From: Agrococcus casei LMG 22410
Lineage (GTDB): Bacteria > Actinomycetota > Actinomycetes > Actinomycetales > Microbacteriaceae
Reading direction: 5' to 3'
NCBI RefSeq assembly: GCF_900163565.1
Contig: NZ_FUHU01000045.1
Coordinates: forward strand, 1 to 64,000
Length of the DNA stretch: 64,000 bases
In this document: piece by piece, positions 39,319 through 48,287 of the stretch
Position numbering within the stretch: position 1 is the first letter of the stretch
Layout: the number at the start of each line of letters is the position of its first letter
Translations under genes and position numbers: made by a program
Notes under the pieces: generated by a model
Told to the model about the DNA's origin: nothing
Databases searched by the model: none
The model's input: the letters and a program-made list of their open reading frames with translations, nothing else

Positions 39319-40391
39319 TGCGCCGCGTCATCCTGCTCGGCTCGACCGGGTCGGTCGGCACACAGGCGCTCGACGTCGTCCGGACGAATCCCGATCTGTT
39401 CGAGGTCGTCGGGCTCACGGCAGGAACGAATGCGAAGCAGCTGGCAGAGCAGGCCGCCGAGTTCGGCGTCAGCGACACCGCTCTCGGCGCTGACGGCGCG
39501 GTCGCCCTGATCGAGCGGGTCGAGGCCGACGTCATCGTCAACGGCATCACCGGCTCTGTCGGCCTGGCCCCGACGCTCGCCGCGCTGCGCACAGGCGCGC
39601 TGCTGGCGCTCGCGAACAAGGAGAGCCTCATCGTCGGGGGCGACCTCGTCAAGCGCGAAGCGTCAGAAGGGCAGATCATCTCGGTCGACTCCGAGCACTC
39701 TGCGATCACGCAGGCACTGCGCAGCGGCACCCCCGACGAGGTGCGCAGACTCGTGCTCACCGCCAGCGGCGGGCCCTTCCGCGGCCGGACGCGCGCTGAG
39801 CTCGAGGGCGTGACGCCCGAGCAGGCGCTTGCGCACCCGACCTGGAACATGGGCCGTGTCATCACGACCAACTCGGCGACCCTGGTCAACAAGGCTCTCG
39901 AAGTCATCGAAGCGCACCTGCTGTTCGACGTGCCGCTGGACCGCATCGAGGTCACGGTGCATCCGCAGTCCATCGTGCACTCGATGGTCGAGTTCATCGA
40001 CGGCTCGACGATCGCTCAGGCGTCTCCTCCCGACATGCGGCTGCCGCTCGCGCTCGGCATGCACTGGCCGGCTCGCGTTCCGGGAGCGGGGGCGCCGCTC
40101 GACTGGAGCACCGCATCCGACTGGCACTTCGAACCGGTCGACCACGAGACCTTTCCGGCGATCGAGCTCGCCAAGCACGCTGCGGGCCTCGGCGGCACGC
40201 ACCCGGCCGTGTTCAACGCCGCGAACGAGGTCGCGGTCGACGCCTTCCACGACGGGCAGATCGGCTTTCTCGACATCGTCGAGGCGGCGCGCGCTGCGGT
40301 CGAGGCGCACGAGGGATTCGAGCTCACGCTCGAGGGCGTGCTCGAGGCTGAGACATGGGCGAGGGCGCACGCTGCAGAGCGCCTCAGCTGA
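39318..40391 (+). CDS. dxr: 1-deoxy-D-xylulose 5-phosphate reductoisomerase
   Basis: 357 residues. The second enzyme of the MEP isoprenoid pathway, NADPH- and metal-dependent. [14 protein letters not shown] binds [23 protein letters not shown] and HPTWNMG belong to the catalytic domain, and the flexible-loop sequence is at AHPTW to [16 protein letters not shown]-like positions. It starts inside the OsmC stop. In many actinobacteria dxr is followed by a site-2 protease gene and ispG; here a MacAB-like exporter follows instead. Confidence 0.94.
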   Translation: MRRVILLGSTGSVGTQALDVVRTNPDLFEVVGLTAGTNAKQLAEQAAEFGVSDTALGADGAVALIERVEADVIVNGITGSVGLAPTLAALRTGALLALANKESLIVGGDLVKREASEGQIISVDSEHSAITQALRSGTPDEVRRLVLTASGGPFRGRTRAELEGVTPEQALAHPTWNMGRVITTNSATLVNKALEVIEAHLLFDVPLDRIEVTVHPQSIVHSMVEFIDGSTIAQASPPDMRLPLALGMHWPARVPGAGAPLDWSTASDWHFEPVDHETFPAIELAKHAAGLGGTHPAVFNAANEVAVDAFHDGQIGFLDIVEAARAAVEAHEGFELTLEGVLEAETWARAHAAERLS

Positions 40392-40433
40392 GAGATCAGC
40401 CGTTGGGATGACATCGCCTGCAGAAGCGAGACT

Positions 40434-40445
40434 CGTGCATGCACG
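40434..40445. promoter_or_regulatory. 12-bp palindrome CGTGCATGCACG upstream of the exporter operon
   Basis: A perfect 12-bp palindrome ends 6 bases before TATGCT (40452-40457), a possible -10 for the operon starting at 40484. This position suits an operator for the efflux genes. Low confidence because no regulator gene is adjacent. Confidence 0.3.
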
Positions 40446-40483
40446 CGCGCATATGCTGATCGCACAACACGACAGGATTCCCA

Positions 40484-41614
40484 GTGCAGCCGAACCACGA
40501 AGCGCCCAGCGCGAAGCAGCAGAAGGCACTCGATCGCGAACGAGCACGGCTCGAGCGCGCTGAGTTCAGAGACCGAGAGCGTGCCGAGAAGGCAGCCAGG
40601 GGTCCCGGCGCCTGGAAGACCACGGTGCTGCCGATCCTGCGAGTGGCGCTGCTGGCAGTGATCGCCGTCGCCCTGGTCAAGTTCGCGTTCTTTCCGGCGA
40701 ACGCGCCGGATGCCGCTGAGGCGCTCTACCCCGACGGCGCGCTGATCGATCCGGTCATCGCCGTCGAGACGGGCGACATCGTCAACGACATCGAGCTCGA
40801 GGGCAGTGTCGTTCGCGACCCCACGACGAAGGTGCTGGCAGATGTGCAGGGCGAGATCGGCACGATCTTCGTCACCGAGGGCGCGTCGGTCGAGCGCGGC
40901 GAGCCGATCTACCAGATCCGCACCGAGCACGAGCCAGAGCCCGTCATGCCCACAGAAGACGAGCCCGATCCCGAGCAGCCGCAGCCGTACTACACGTTCA
41001 CCGACGTCGTATCGCCGGCGTCGGGTGTTCTGGTCGGCTTCCCGTTCCTGGTGGGCATGCCCGTAGACATCGGCCTCGAGACCGGCGCGGTGCAGCCGTC
41101 GTCGTTCCATGTCGAGGCGCCGCTCACGGCAGCGCAGCAGTATCGCCTGCTCGATCAGCCGAAGACCGCCACGATCGAGATCACCGACGGCCCCGCGCCC
41201 TTCGAGTGCGAAGACGTCGAGATCGTCGAGGCTGAGGCCGGCGAAGACGGGCAGGGCGGCGGTGCGCAGATCAGCTGTGCGATTCCGTCGGATGTACGGG
41301 TCTTTCCGGGTCTCGCGCTGAAGGTCACAGTCGCCGGCGGCAGTGCGGAGGGCGTGCTCACGCTGCCCACCACGGCCGTGATCGGCACGAGCGGCCAGGG
41401 CGTCGTGTACCTGCCGGCCGCTGAAGGAGAAGATCCCGAAGCAGTCAATGTGGGCCTCGGACTCAACGACGGCAGCTTCGTCGAGATCACAGAGGGGCTC
41501 TCTGAGGGCGACGAGGTGCTCGAGTTCGCACCGGGCGCCGAGCCCGACGTCGACTGTGAAGACCCCGAGCAGTACGATCCGACCGTCTGCGACGACTTCG
41601 GCATGTTCCCGTGA
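40484..41614 (+). CDS. MacA/HlyD-like exporter adaptor protein
   Basis: 376 residues, GTG start behind GACAGG. A charged cytoplasmic N-terminus is followed by one membrane helix (about 49-66). Outside come a lipoyl-type half motif (VLADVQGEIGTIFVTEGASVERGEPIYQI), an acidic Pro/Glu insert in place of a long coiled-coil hairpin, and a beta-barrel part ending in LPTTAVIGTSGQGVVYL. Gram-positive adaptors of this type work with a MacB-like ABC transporter, encoded next (stop and start overlap by 4 bases). The C-terminus has an unusual Asp/Glu/Cys tail (VDCEDPEQYDPTVCDDFGMF). Confidence 0.85.
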   Translation: MQPNHEAPSAKQQKALDRERARLERAEFRDRERAEKAARGPGAWKTTVLPILRVALLAVIAVALVKFAFFPANAPDAAEALYPDGALIDPVIAVETGDIVNDIELEGSVVRDPTTKVLADVQGEIGTIFVTEGASVERGEPIYQIRTEHEPEPVMPTEDEPDPEQPQPYYTFTDVVSPASGVLVGFPFLVGMPVDIGLETGAVQPSSFHVEAPLTAAQQYRLLDQPKTATIEITDGPAPFECEDVEIVEAEAGEDGQGGGAQISCAIPSDVRVFPGLALKVTVAGGSAEGVLTLPTTAVIGTSGQGVVYLPAAEGEDPEAVNVGLGLNDGSFVEITEGLSEGDEVLEFAPGAEPDVDCEDPEQYDPTVCDDFGMFP

Positions 41615-42315
41615 GCCTGGTGAGGCTCGAAGACGTCACGCGGCAGATCGTCCTGCGTGACGCCCCGCCGCTGCAGATCCTGAAGGGCATCTCGATCGAG
41701 ATAGAAGCAGGAGACCGGGTGTCGATCGTGGGCCGCTCCGGCAGCGGCAAGTCGACGCTGCTGAACATCCTCGGCCTCGTCGACTCGCCGTCCACGGGCC
41801 GCATGAGCTTCGACGACCGGCCGGTGCAGCTCATGCGCGCAAAAGACCGCGACCGTCTGCGCGGCAGCAGCGTCGGCTTCATCTTCCAGCAGTTCAACCT
41901 CATCGACGGCCTCACGGCAACCGAGAACGTCGCGATGCCGCTGACGTACTCGGGCGACTCCACGTTCTGGCGCAGGCACGACCTGGCTCGCGAGATGCTG
42001 CACAGGGTCGGCCTCGGCCACCGTCTCGACTCGCCGGTGTCGACGCTCTCGGGCGGCGAGCAGCAGCGCGTCGCCATCGCCCGCTCGCTCGTGCGCTCGC
42101 CTCGGCTGATCCTGGCCGACGAGCCGACGGGCGCGCTCGACATCGACACGGGCGAGTCGGTCATGCGGCTGCTCGACGAGACTGCGACCGAGATCGGGGC
42201 AGCCCTCGTCGTCATCACGCACGATCAGGCTGTCGCCCAGCGCGCGCGAAGCCGCTACCAGCTCGACGCAGGAGTGCTCACGCCCGCGACAGCCGCAGCG
42301 CAGGCGGCATCATGA
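41611..42315 (+). CDS. MacB/LolD-type ABC transporter ATP-binding protein
   Basis: 234 residues, GTG start overlapping the adaptor gene. Motifs: Walker A GRSGSGKST, Q-loop FIFQQFNLIDG, signature [15 protein letters not shown], Walker B LILADEPTGALD, switch His VVITHDQ. The LolD/MacB class drives mechanotransmission-type export of peptides, antibiotics or lipoproteins instead of classical transport. It overlaps the permease gene by 4 bases. Confidence 0.94.
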   Translation: MSLVRLEDVTRQIVLRDAPPLQILKGISIEIEAGDRVSIVGRSGSGKSTLLNILGLVDSPSTGRMSFDDRPVQLMRAKDRDRLRGSSVGFIFQQFNLIDGLTATENVAMPLTYSGDSTFWRRHDLAREMLHRVGLGHRLDSPVSTLSGGEQQRVAIARSLVRSPRLILADEPTGALDIDTGESVMRLLDETATEIGAALVVITHDQAVAQRARSRYQLDAGVLTPATAAAQAAS

Positions 42316-43526
42316 CGCGGCTGCTGTCGGTCTTCATCGATGCGTGGGAGCAGCTGCGCCTGCAGCGCGTCCGCGTGCTCATGAGCCTCATCGGCGTCAC
42401 GCTCGCGGTCGCCGCCCTCACGGCGTCGCTAGCCCTCGGCAACATCATGGCGAAGGTGCAGGAAGACACCTCGATCAGACATGCCGGCCCCGAGGCGACG
42501 TACAGTCTCACCGCCAGCGGCCCTGGCCCGCAGCCAGCGAGCGAAGACCTGGTCGCCGACCTGCGCGAGGCTGCCGACCGCTACGGCATCACGTATGCGA
42601 CGCCGGTCATCAGCTTTGACCCCGTAGTGCCCCAGCACCCGGGCTACGTCAGCGGCTACGCGGTCGATCCTGCGTTCTTCCCGATGCACGCCCGCACCAT
42701 CGAAGACGGCCGCGCACTCGAGCCGCAGGACGCCGAGCGTCTCGCGCCAGTCGGCGTGATATCGCGGGGAATGGCGGATGCGCTGGGCATCCAGTCCGTC
42801 GCAGAGCACCCGACCCTGCAGGTCGGCGATTCACGTGTCGCAGTGGTCGGCATCGTGGCGAACCAATGGCAGGACGACGCAAGCATCTACGTGCTGCCGG
42901 AGAGCTACTTCTCGCACTTCGAGGCAGCTACCGCAGAAGAAGGCGAGATGGGCGGAGGCGCATACACCGAGCTGAAGATCTGGATTCCCGCTGACGCTGA
43001 CCCAGATGCGCTCGCGAAGCGCGTCGCGAGCGACATCGCGGCGGGACATGAAGGCCTGCGGGTCTCTGCAGACCGCATCGACGCCGGTGCGTACGCCGAC
43101 TTCGGGCCAGACCCTGCCGTGATCACCACGATCGTGCTGGCAAGCGTCTCGGTGGCGATCCTGGCGCTCGGAGCGCTCTCGCTCATCAACATCGCCGTCG
43201 TGACTGTTCGGTACCGCATCCGCGAGTTCGGCATCCGAAGGGCATTCGGCGCATCGCAGCGGCGCATCTTCGTGGGCGTGATGATGGAGTCGGTCGTCGG
43301 CACGTTCATCGCCGGTCTCGTCGGCGTGGGCATCGTCGCGGTCGTCTACCGCAGCCCGTGGGCGCAGAGCATGTTCGGCACCGCCGGCATCGCAGGGCTG
43401 CCGCCGTTCCCCGTCGAGGCGGCGGTGGCAGGAGTCGTCACGTCGATCGTCACCGGTGTGATCGCAGGCATGATCCCGGCAGTCATCGCAGTGCGCTCGA
43501 AGGTGATCGACGCCATCCGCTTCTGA
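42312..43526 (+). CDS. MacB/FtsX-type ABC transporter permease
   Basis: 404 residues. One N-terminal membrane helix (about 18-42), a large outer MacB_PCD domain (about 45-265), then three C-terminal helices. The FtsX signature is IREFGIRRAFGASQRRIFVGVMMES. With the preceding adaptor and ATPase it forms a complete MacAB-like exporter. The cargo is unknown. The gene is followed by two strong hairpins before ftsK. Confidence 0.92.
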   Translation: MTRLLSVFIDAWEQLRLQRVRVLMSLIGVTLAVAALTASLALGNIMAKVQEDTSIRHAGPEATYSLTASGPGPQPASEDLVADLREAADRYGITYATPVISFDPVVPQHPGYVSGYAVDPAFFPMHARTIEDGRALEPQDAERLAPVGVISRGMADALGIQSVAEHPTLQVGDSRVAVVGIVANQWQDDASIYVLPESYFSHFEAATAEEGEMGGGAYTELKIWIPADADPDALAKRVASDIAAGHEGLRVSADRIDAGAYADFGPDPAVITTIVLASVSVAILALGALSLINIAVVTVRYRIREFGIRRAFGASQRRIFVGVMMESVVGTFIAGLVGVGIVAVVYRSPWAQSMFGTAGIAGLPPFPVEAAVAGVVTSIVTGVIAGMIPAVIAVRSKVIDAIRF

Positions 43527-43528
43527 TC

Positions 43529-43577
43529 CCGATTCTGCCGGAATCGGAGCGCCTCGCGGGCCTGTCGGAGGCCCGCG
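43529..43577 (+). terminator. Tandem hairpins after the exporter operon
   Basis: First stem CCGATTC/GAATCGG (43529-43547, 5-base loop); second stem of 9 bp CGCGGGCCT/AGGCCCGCG (43555-43577, 5-base loop). Neither has a T run, as is common in high-GC genomes. The second ends 2 bases before the ftsK -10 element. Confidence 0.55.
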
Positions 43578-43579
43578 GT

Positions 43580-43585
43580 TACGCT
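43580..43585 (+). promoter_or_regulatory. -10 element TACGCT, leaderless start of ftsK
   Basis: TACGCT ends 7 bases before the ATG at 43593; there is no RBS. Confidence 0.5.
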
Positions 43586-43592
43586 GATCCGC

Positions 43593-46298
43593 ATGGCCAC
43601 ATCTGCGAAGCAGAACACGAAGCGCACCCGCTCGTCCAGCCCCGCCAAGAGCGAGGCCGCGACGAAGGTGCTCGTCGCCGACAGCGGCCCGAACGCCGGT
43701 GTCAGATTCTGGATGGCGCTCGCACACGCGACAGGCGGCGCCGCACGAGTCTTCGGGCGCGAATCGCTCGCGAAGGAGGAGCGCCGCGACGGCGTCCCGT
43801 TCTTCCTGACGCTCGTGGCGATCGCCGGCGCGGTCGTCGAGTGGTTCCTGCCGACCAACGCGGTCGCCCAGGCGATCAGCGCGTACACGTTCGGCGGCCT
43901 CTTCGGCCAGGTCGCCGTCGCATTGCCGGTGGTATTCGTGCTGCTGGCCCTCTGGATGTTCCGCCACCCGGCATCCGTCAGCGACAACGGCCGCGTTGGC
44001 GTCGGCATCACGATGCTCCTGGTGTCGATCAGCGCCGCATGCCACGCGCTGCTCGGTGCCCCTGCAGCAGCCGAGGGCATGCCCGTCCTCGCAGAGGCCG
44101 GGGGAGTGTTCGGGTGGGTGCTCGGCGCTCCGCTGGTTGCACTCACGACCGTGGTCGGCGCGACGATCATCAGCATCCTGCTCGCGCTGCTGAGCGTGCT
44201 CATCATCACGGGCACAGCGCCCACGAGAATCCCCGAGCGACTCGGCGACCTCTACCGCTACCTCTTCGGCATCAGGCAGCTGACTGATGAAGAGAAGGAG
44301 GAGGCACGCGAAGAGCGCGCTCGTCTGCGCGACGAGCGCAAGAGCCTCGAAGCCGCTGACGAGTCAGACGAAGACACCGACTCGCTGCCCTTCTGGCGCC
44401 GCAACAAGACCGGTCGCGAGGTCGACCCCGATCCCGCCTACGACAGCCCGATCATGCTCGACGATGCTGGGGCGGATGCGCCGCATCCGTCTCCCGACGA
44501 CCGCACCGCGGTCATCGACAACACGCCGCCCGAGGATGCGTCGTTCGACCCGTTCGCCGGCATCGCAGGCGACGACAGCGAGTACGAGAACGGCGTGCTG
44601 GCCGACCTGCAGGCTGCCGAGAGCGCAGTGCAGCGAGCCACGGGCGAGGTGCCAGAAGCAGCAGAGGGTCAGACAGACATCGACCGCGACGCGGCCAAGC
44701 CCCTTTCGGAGCGCCCGTACCGGCTGCCGTCCGTCGCCTCGCTGGCCGAGGGCGACGCCCCGAAGTCGCGCACGCAGGCCAACGACGACATCGTCGAAGC
44801 CATTACGCAGGTGCTCGACAACTTCAAGGTCGACGCCAAAGTCACCGGCTTCTCGCGCGGCCCGACGGTCACGCGATACGAAGTCGAGGTTGCTCCCGGC
44901 GTGAAGGTCGAGCGCGTCACGGCCCTGTCGAAGAACCTCTCGTACGCCGTCGCCTCGAACGAGGTGCGCATCCTCTCGCCCATTCCCGGCAAGAGCGCGA
45001 TCGGCATCGAGATTCCGAACACCGACCGCGAGACGGTCAAGCTGGGCGACGTGTTGCGCTCGAAGGCGGCACAGAACTCGACGCACCCGATGACGATCGG
45101 CATCGGCAAGGACGTCGAGGGCGGCTTCGTGGTCGCGAACCTCGCGAAGATGCCGCACCTGCTGGTCGCTGGCGCCACGGGCTCCGGAAAGTCGTCGTTC
45201 GTGAACGCAATGATCACGAGCCTGCTGATGAGCGCGACTCCGGCAGATGTGCGCATGGTGCTGGTCGACCCGAAGCGCGTCGAGCTGACGATCTACCAGG
45301 GCGTGCCGCATCTGATCACCCCCATCATCACCGACGCCAAGAAGGCAGCAGAGGCGCTGCAGTGGGTCGTCAAGGAGATGGACATGCGCTACGACGACCT
45401 GGCGTCGTTCGGGTACAAGCACATCGACGACTTCAACAAGGCCGTGCGGTCTGGCAGCGTTCGCCTGCCGGAGGGCAGCGAGCGCAAGCTCAAGCCCTAC
45501 CCGTACCTGCTGGTCGTCGTCGACGAGCTGGCAGACCTCATGATGGTGGCGCCTCGCGACGTCGAAGACTCGATTGTGCGCATCACCCAGCTTGCCCGCG
45601 CCGCTGGCATCCACCTCGTGCTCGCGACGCAGCGTCCGAGCGTCGATGTCGTCACGGGCCTCATCAAGGCGAACGTTCCCAGCCGCTACGCATTCGGCGT
45701 CTCGAGCGTCACTGACTCGCGCGTGATCCTCGACGCTCCCGGAGCCGAGAAGCTGATCGGCCAGGGCGACGGGCTCTTCCTGCCGATGGGCTCGACCAAG
45801 TCGATGCGCGTGCAGGGCGCCTGGGTCGACGAGGCCGAGATCCACAGAGTCGTGCAGCATGTCACGGGCCAGGCCCAGCCGGAGTACCGCGAGGATGTGC
45901 AGCAAGCTGTGCAGAAGAAGGAGATCGACGCAGACATCGGCGGCGACCTCGATGACCTGCTCGCAGCAGCCGAGCTGGTCATCACGACGCAGTTCGGCTC
46001 GACCTCGATGCTGCAGCGCAAGCTGCGCGTCGGATTCGCGAAGGCCGGCCGCCTCATGGACCTGCTCGAGTCGCGAGAGATCGTGGGCGCATCCGAGGGG
46101 TCGAAGGCGCGCGACGTGCTGGTGCCCGCGGAGGGGCTCGCGGGGGTTCTGGCACAGCTGCGCGGAGAAGACGCGCCGCCTCCCGCAGCGCCGCCCGCAG
46201 AGGTGTCAGAGCCGTACGACGACCCGCTGTCGACCGAGGGACTCGAGGTCGTCGAGGGCGATGACGACGAAGACGCGTGGGGGCTCACGGGACGGTAG
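43593..46298 (+). CDS. ftsK: DNA translocase FtsK
   Basis: 901 residues. Four N-terminal membrane helices (about 70-205) anchor it at the division septum. An acidic linker (about 230-365) leads to the alpha/beta motor domain with Walker A G527ATGSGKSS535, Walker [15 protein letters not shown] and [13 protein letters not shown]. The C-terminal gamma winged helix that reads the chromosome polarity sequences is present ([30 protein letters not shown]). It clears and segregates chromosome ends during division. The last codon TAG is at the same time the beginning of the predicted pgsA -10 hexamer. Confidence 0.96.
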   Translation: MATSAKQNTKRTRSSSPAKSEAATKVLVADSGPNAGVRFWMALAHATGGAARVFGRESLAKEERRDGVPFFLTLVAIAGAVVEWFLPTNAVAQAISAYTFGGLFGQVAVALPVVFVLLALWMFRHPASVSDNGRVGVGITMLLVSISAACHALLGAPAAAEGMPVLAEAGGVFGWVLGAPLVALTTVVGATIISILLALLSVLIITGTAPTRIPERLGDLYRYLFGIRQLTDEEKEEAREERARLRDERKSLEAADESDEDTDSLPFWRRNKTGREVDPDPAYDSPIMLDDAGADAPHPSPDDRTAVIDNTPPEDASFDPFAGIAGDDSEYENGVLADLQAAESAVQRATGEVPEAAEGQTDIDRDAAKPLSERPYRLPSVASLAEGDAPKSRTQANDDIVEAITQVLDNFKVDAKVTGFSRGPTVTRYEVEVAPGVKVERVTALSKNLSYAVASNEVRILSPIPGKSAIGIEIPNTDRETVKLGDVLRSKAAQNSTHPMTIGIGKDVEGGFVVANLAKMPHLLVAGATGSGKSSFVNAMITSLLMSATPADVRMVLVDPKRVELTIYQGVPHLITPIITDAKKAAEALQWVVKEMDMRYDDLASFGYKHIDDFNKAVRSGSVRLPEGSERKLKPYPYLLVVVDELADLMMVAPRDVEDSIVRITQLARAAGIHLVLATQRPSVDVVTGLIKANVPSRYAFGVSSVTDSRVILDAPGAEKLIGQGDGLFLPMGSTKSMRVQGAWVDEAEIHRVVQHVTGQAQPEYREDVQQAVQKKEIDADIGGDLDDLLAAAELVITTQFGSTSMLQRKLRVGFAKAGRLMDLLESREIVGASEGSKARDVLVPAEGLAGVLAQLRGEDAPPPAAPPAEVSEPYDDPLSTEGLEVVEGDDDEDAWGLTGR

Positions 46299-46301
46299 CC
46301 T
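46296..46301 (+). promoter_or_regulatory. -10 element TAGCCT of pgsA, starting with the ftsK stop codon
   Basis: TAGCCT ends 6 bases before the pgsA ATG (46308); its TAG is the ftsK stop. GGGAG directly before the ATG is too close to serve as a normal RBS. Confidence 0.45.
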
Positions 46302-46307
46302 GGGAGC

Positions 46308-46964
46308 ATGAGCATTCTCGGGCCGTGGCGCGGGCGAGTCTGGGCCAAGGGCGAGAGCCCGGCATCTGTAGCCAGCGTGCCCAACCTCATCTCCGTCTTC
46401 CGCATACTGCTGACGCCCGTGTTCGTCATCGTGCTGCTGGCCGACGACGGTCGGCTCGGTGCCGAGCGAATCATCGCCGCGGTGCTGTTCGTCGTGCTGA
46501 TCGCAACCGACTTCGTCGACGGGCAGATCGCCAGGCGCCGCAATCTGGTGACCGACTTCGGCAAGCTGATCGACCCGATCGCCGACAAGATCATCACGGG
46601 AGCCGGCTTCGTCATGCTCTCGGTGCTCGGCGAGCTGCCGTGGATCGTCACCATCATCATCCTGCTGCGCGAATGGGGCATCACGCTGCACAGGCTCATC
46701 GTGAGCGAGCGAACCGTGATCGCCGCAGCGTGGTCCGGCAAGGCGAAGACCTTCGCGCAGGCCATTGCCGTGCCCCTTGCCCTGATGCCGCTGTGGCTGT
46801 GGCTCGGCGACTGGGTGCACGCGGTCAACACGATTGCGATGACGGCAGCGCTCCTGCTGACGCTGTGGTCGGGGATCGACTACGTGTGGCAAGCTGTGCG
46901 GCAGAGGGGCGGCGCCGTTGATGCTCCGTCGACGGTCGACCCGAAGCACAGGAGCACCGAGTGA
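46308..46964 (+). CDS. pgsA: CDP-diacylglycerol-glycerol-3-phosphate 3-phosphatidyltransferase
   Basis: 218 residues, four to five membrane helices. The CDP-alcohol phosphotransferase motif is complete (DFVDGQIARRRNLVTDFGKLIDPIAD: DxxDG, AR, G, DxxxD). It makes phosphatidylglycerophosphate, the precursor of phosphatidylglycerol and cardiolipin. It lies just after ftsK and overlaps cinA by 4 bases, the order pgsA-cinA-clgR-recA being conserved across actinobacteria. Actinobacteria have several paralogs, so its exact alcohol substrate (glycerol phosphate versus inositol phosphate) is inferred from this context. Confidence 0.9.
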   Translation: MSILGPWRGRVWAKGESPASVASVPNLISVFRILLTPVFVIVLLADDGRLGAERIIAAVLFVVLIATDFVDGQIARRRNLVTDFGKLIDPIADKIITGAGFVMLSVLGELPWIVTIIILLREWGITLHRLIVSERTVIAAAWSGKAKTFAQAIAVPLALMPLWLWLGDWVHAVNTIAMTAALLLTLWSGIDYVWQAVRQRGGAVDAPSTVDPKHRSTE

Positions 46965-47464
46965 AATCCTTGACGAAGCAGGCCAAGCAGATCGTGCGCG
47001 ACGCCAGGCGCCGCGGCGTGACGATCGCGGTTGCTGAGTCGATCACCGGCGGCAAGATCGCAAGCACGCTCGTCGGCATCCCGGGCGCATCGGCCGTGCT
47101 GCGCCTCGGAATCGTCGCCTACGCGACGGAGATGAAACGGCGTGTGCTCGGTGTCGACGGCCGTCTGCTCGACAAGCACGGCGCCGTGCACCCGAAGGTC
47201 GCGAAGCAGATGGCGCTGGGCGTCCGCAAGCTCGGCGCGATCGGCAAGGACGCAGTGACGATCGGCATCGCCACGACGGGCGTCGCCGGTCCAGACCCGC
47301 AGGACGGCGCCGAGGTGGGGCTCACCTTCATTGCAGTCTCGGTCGGAGACGAGACCGAAGTGCACGAGTATCGCTTCGAGGGCGGCCGCAACGAGATCCG
47401 CTACGAGGCGACGCAGGTCGCGCTCGCGCTGGTCGAAGAAGTTCTCAGGCAATTCAAAGCCTGA
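46961..47464 (+). CDS. cinA: CinA-type nicotinamide-nucleotide amidohydrolase
   Basis: 167 residues, GTG start inside the pgsA stop. It corresponds to the C-terminal PncC domain only; the N-terminal MoaB-like domain of full CinA is absent. Motifs are AVAESITGGKIASTLVGIPGAS, GIVAYATEMKRRVLGVD and ATTGVAGPDPQDG. The domain deamidates NMN to nicotinate mononucleotide in pyridine-nucleotide salvage. The short form in this gene neighbourhood is usual for actinobacteria. Confidence 0.92.
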   Translation: MKSLTKQAKQIVRDARRRGVTIAVAESITGGKIASTLVGIPGASAVLRLGIVAYATEMKRRVLGVDGRLLDKHGAVHPKVAKQMALGVRKLGAIGKDAVTIGIATTGVAGPDPQDGAEVGLTFIAVSVGDETEVHEYRFEGGRNEIRYEATQVALALVEEVLRQFKA

Positions 47465-47556
47465 TCCGACGCTTCCCTGGAATGAACAAGGTTGAGTCGA
47501 TGTTAATCAAGATTAGACGGTCACGATAAGATGATCGCCAAGGAAACGGGGGACTC

Positions 47557-47904
47557 ATGGTTCTAGTCAGGCAGGAAATCGGCGACGTGCTTCGCGACGT
47601 TCGCCTGCAGAAGGCTTTCACGCTGCGCCAGGTGGCACAGCGCGCTTCCGTCGCACTCGGCTACCTCAGCGAAGTCGAGCGCGGCCAGAAAGAGGCTTCG
47701 AGTGAGATTCTGGCGTCAGTGGCTGACGCACTCGAGGTGCCGCTTTCGATGATCATGCGAGAGGTGGGGGACCGACTCGCAGTATTCGAAGGTGTCTACG
47801 ACATGCAGGCTCCGTACGGGGCAGGCATCGAAGTCGACTCGGCACGGGTGCCCGACACGCTCCCGCAGGAGCTCGTCGACGAGTACCAGCGCGTCACTCG
47901 CTGA
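47557..47904 (+). CDS. clgR: XRE-type transcriptional regulator, ClgR-like
   Basis: 115 residues. The helix-turn-helix lies at about 15-60 (LRDVRLQKAFTLRQVAQRASVALGYLSEVERGQKEASSEILASVADAL), very close to ClgR, the activator of clp protease and stress genes in actinobacteria. Its place between cinA and recA matches the location of clgR in mycobacteria and corynebacteria. AAGGAAACGGGGG gives an RBS. The 92-base upstream gap includes TTGAGT (47492) and TAAGAT (47527), but I cannot assign a promoter with certainty. Confidence 0.88.
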   Translation: MVLVRQEIGDVLRDVRLQKAFTLRQVAQRASVALGYLSEVERGQKEASSEILASVADALEVPLSMIMREVGDRLAVFEGVYDMQAPYGAGIEVDSARVPDTLPQELVDEYQRVTR

Positions 47905-47910
47905 CATCCG

Positions 47911-48135
47911 GTGAGAAAGACCGAGCTGCTGCGCGCAGTCGCAGCAGAGTTCCAGCCCCTCGAACAAGTGATCATGCATGATCAGGTGCTCGAGGGGCTG
48001 AGCGGTCTCACTCCCAACGAAGCCCTCGCTCAGGGCTTCTCGCCCCGCAGCGTCTGGGAAGCACTGTGCAGCGCCCATGCGATTCCGGCCAGCCGGCGCA
48101 GCGGCACCAGGCTTCCCGATCCCGATCGCAATTGA
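47911..48135 (+). CDS. DUF3046 family protein
   Basis: 74 residues, GTG start 6 bases after clgR. The DUF3046 pattern is visible: an early EF residue pair, then LTPNEALAQGFSPRSVWEALCSAHAIPASRR near the end. This small family is nearly always located just upstream of recA in actinobacteria; its function is unknown. No membrane segment or Cys pair is present beyond a single Cys in ALCSAH. Confidence 0.85.
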   Translation: MRKTELLRAVAAEFQPLEQVIMHDQVLEGLSGLTPNEALAQGFSPRSVWEALCSAHAIPASRRSGTRLPDPDRN

Positions 48136-48153
48136 CTGACACGCCGCTGGTCA

Positions 48154-48183
48154 TTCGAAACTTCGTACTACTTCCATTACGCT
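48154..48183 (+). promoter_or_regulatory. recA promoter with candidate SOS box 1
   Basis: TTCGAA (48154-48159), an 18-base spacer and TACGCT (48178-48183) form a plausible promoter. TCGAAACTTCGTACTA (48155-48170) matches the actinobacterial LexA box TCGAAMRNNYGTTCGA at all but three informative positions and covers the -35 and spacer. Confidence 0.5.
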
Positions 48184-48211
48184 GGCAACGGCACTCTCCA
48201 CAGGCGGAGTT

Positions 48212-48227
48212 GTCAACAGTTGTTCGA
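48212..48227 (+). promoter_or_regulatory. Candidate SOS box 2 in the recA leader
   Basis: GTCAACAGTTGTTCGA has a perfect right half (GTTCGA), a correct centre, and three mismatches in the left half of the LexA consensus. It lies 61 bases before the recA ATG. Confidence 0.5.
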
Positions 48228-48287
48228 TAGGCGACACCCGTGTCAGTGGCTCGCCGTAACGTCTCCGGCAACGGGAAGGACACACCA

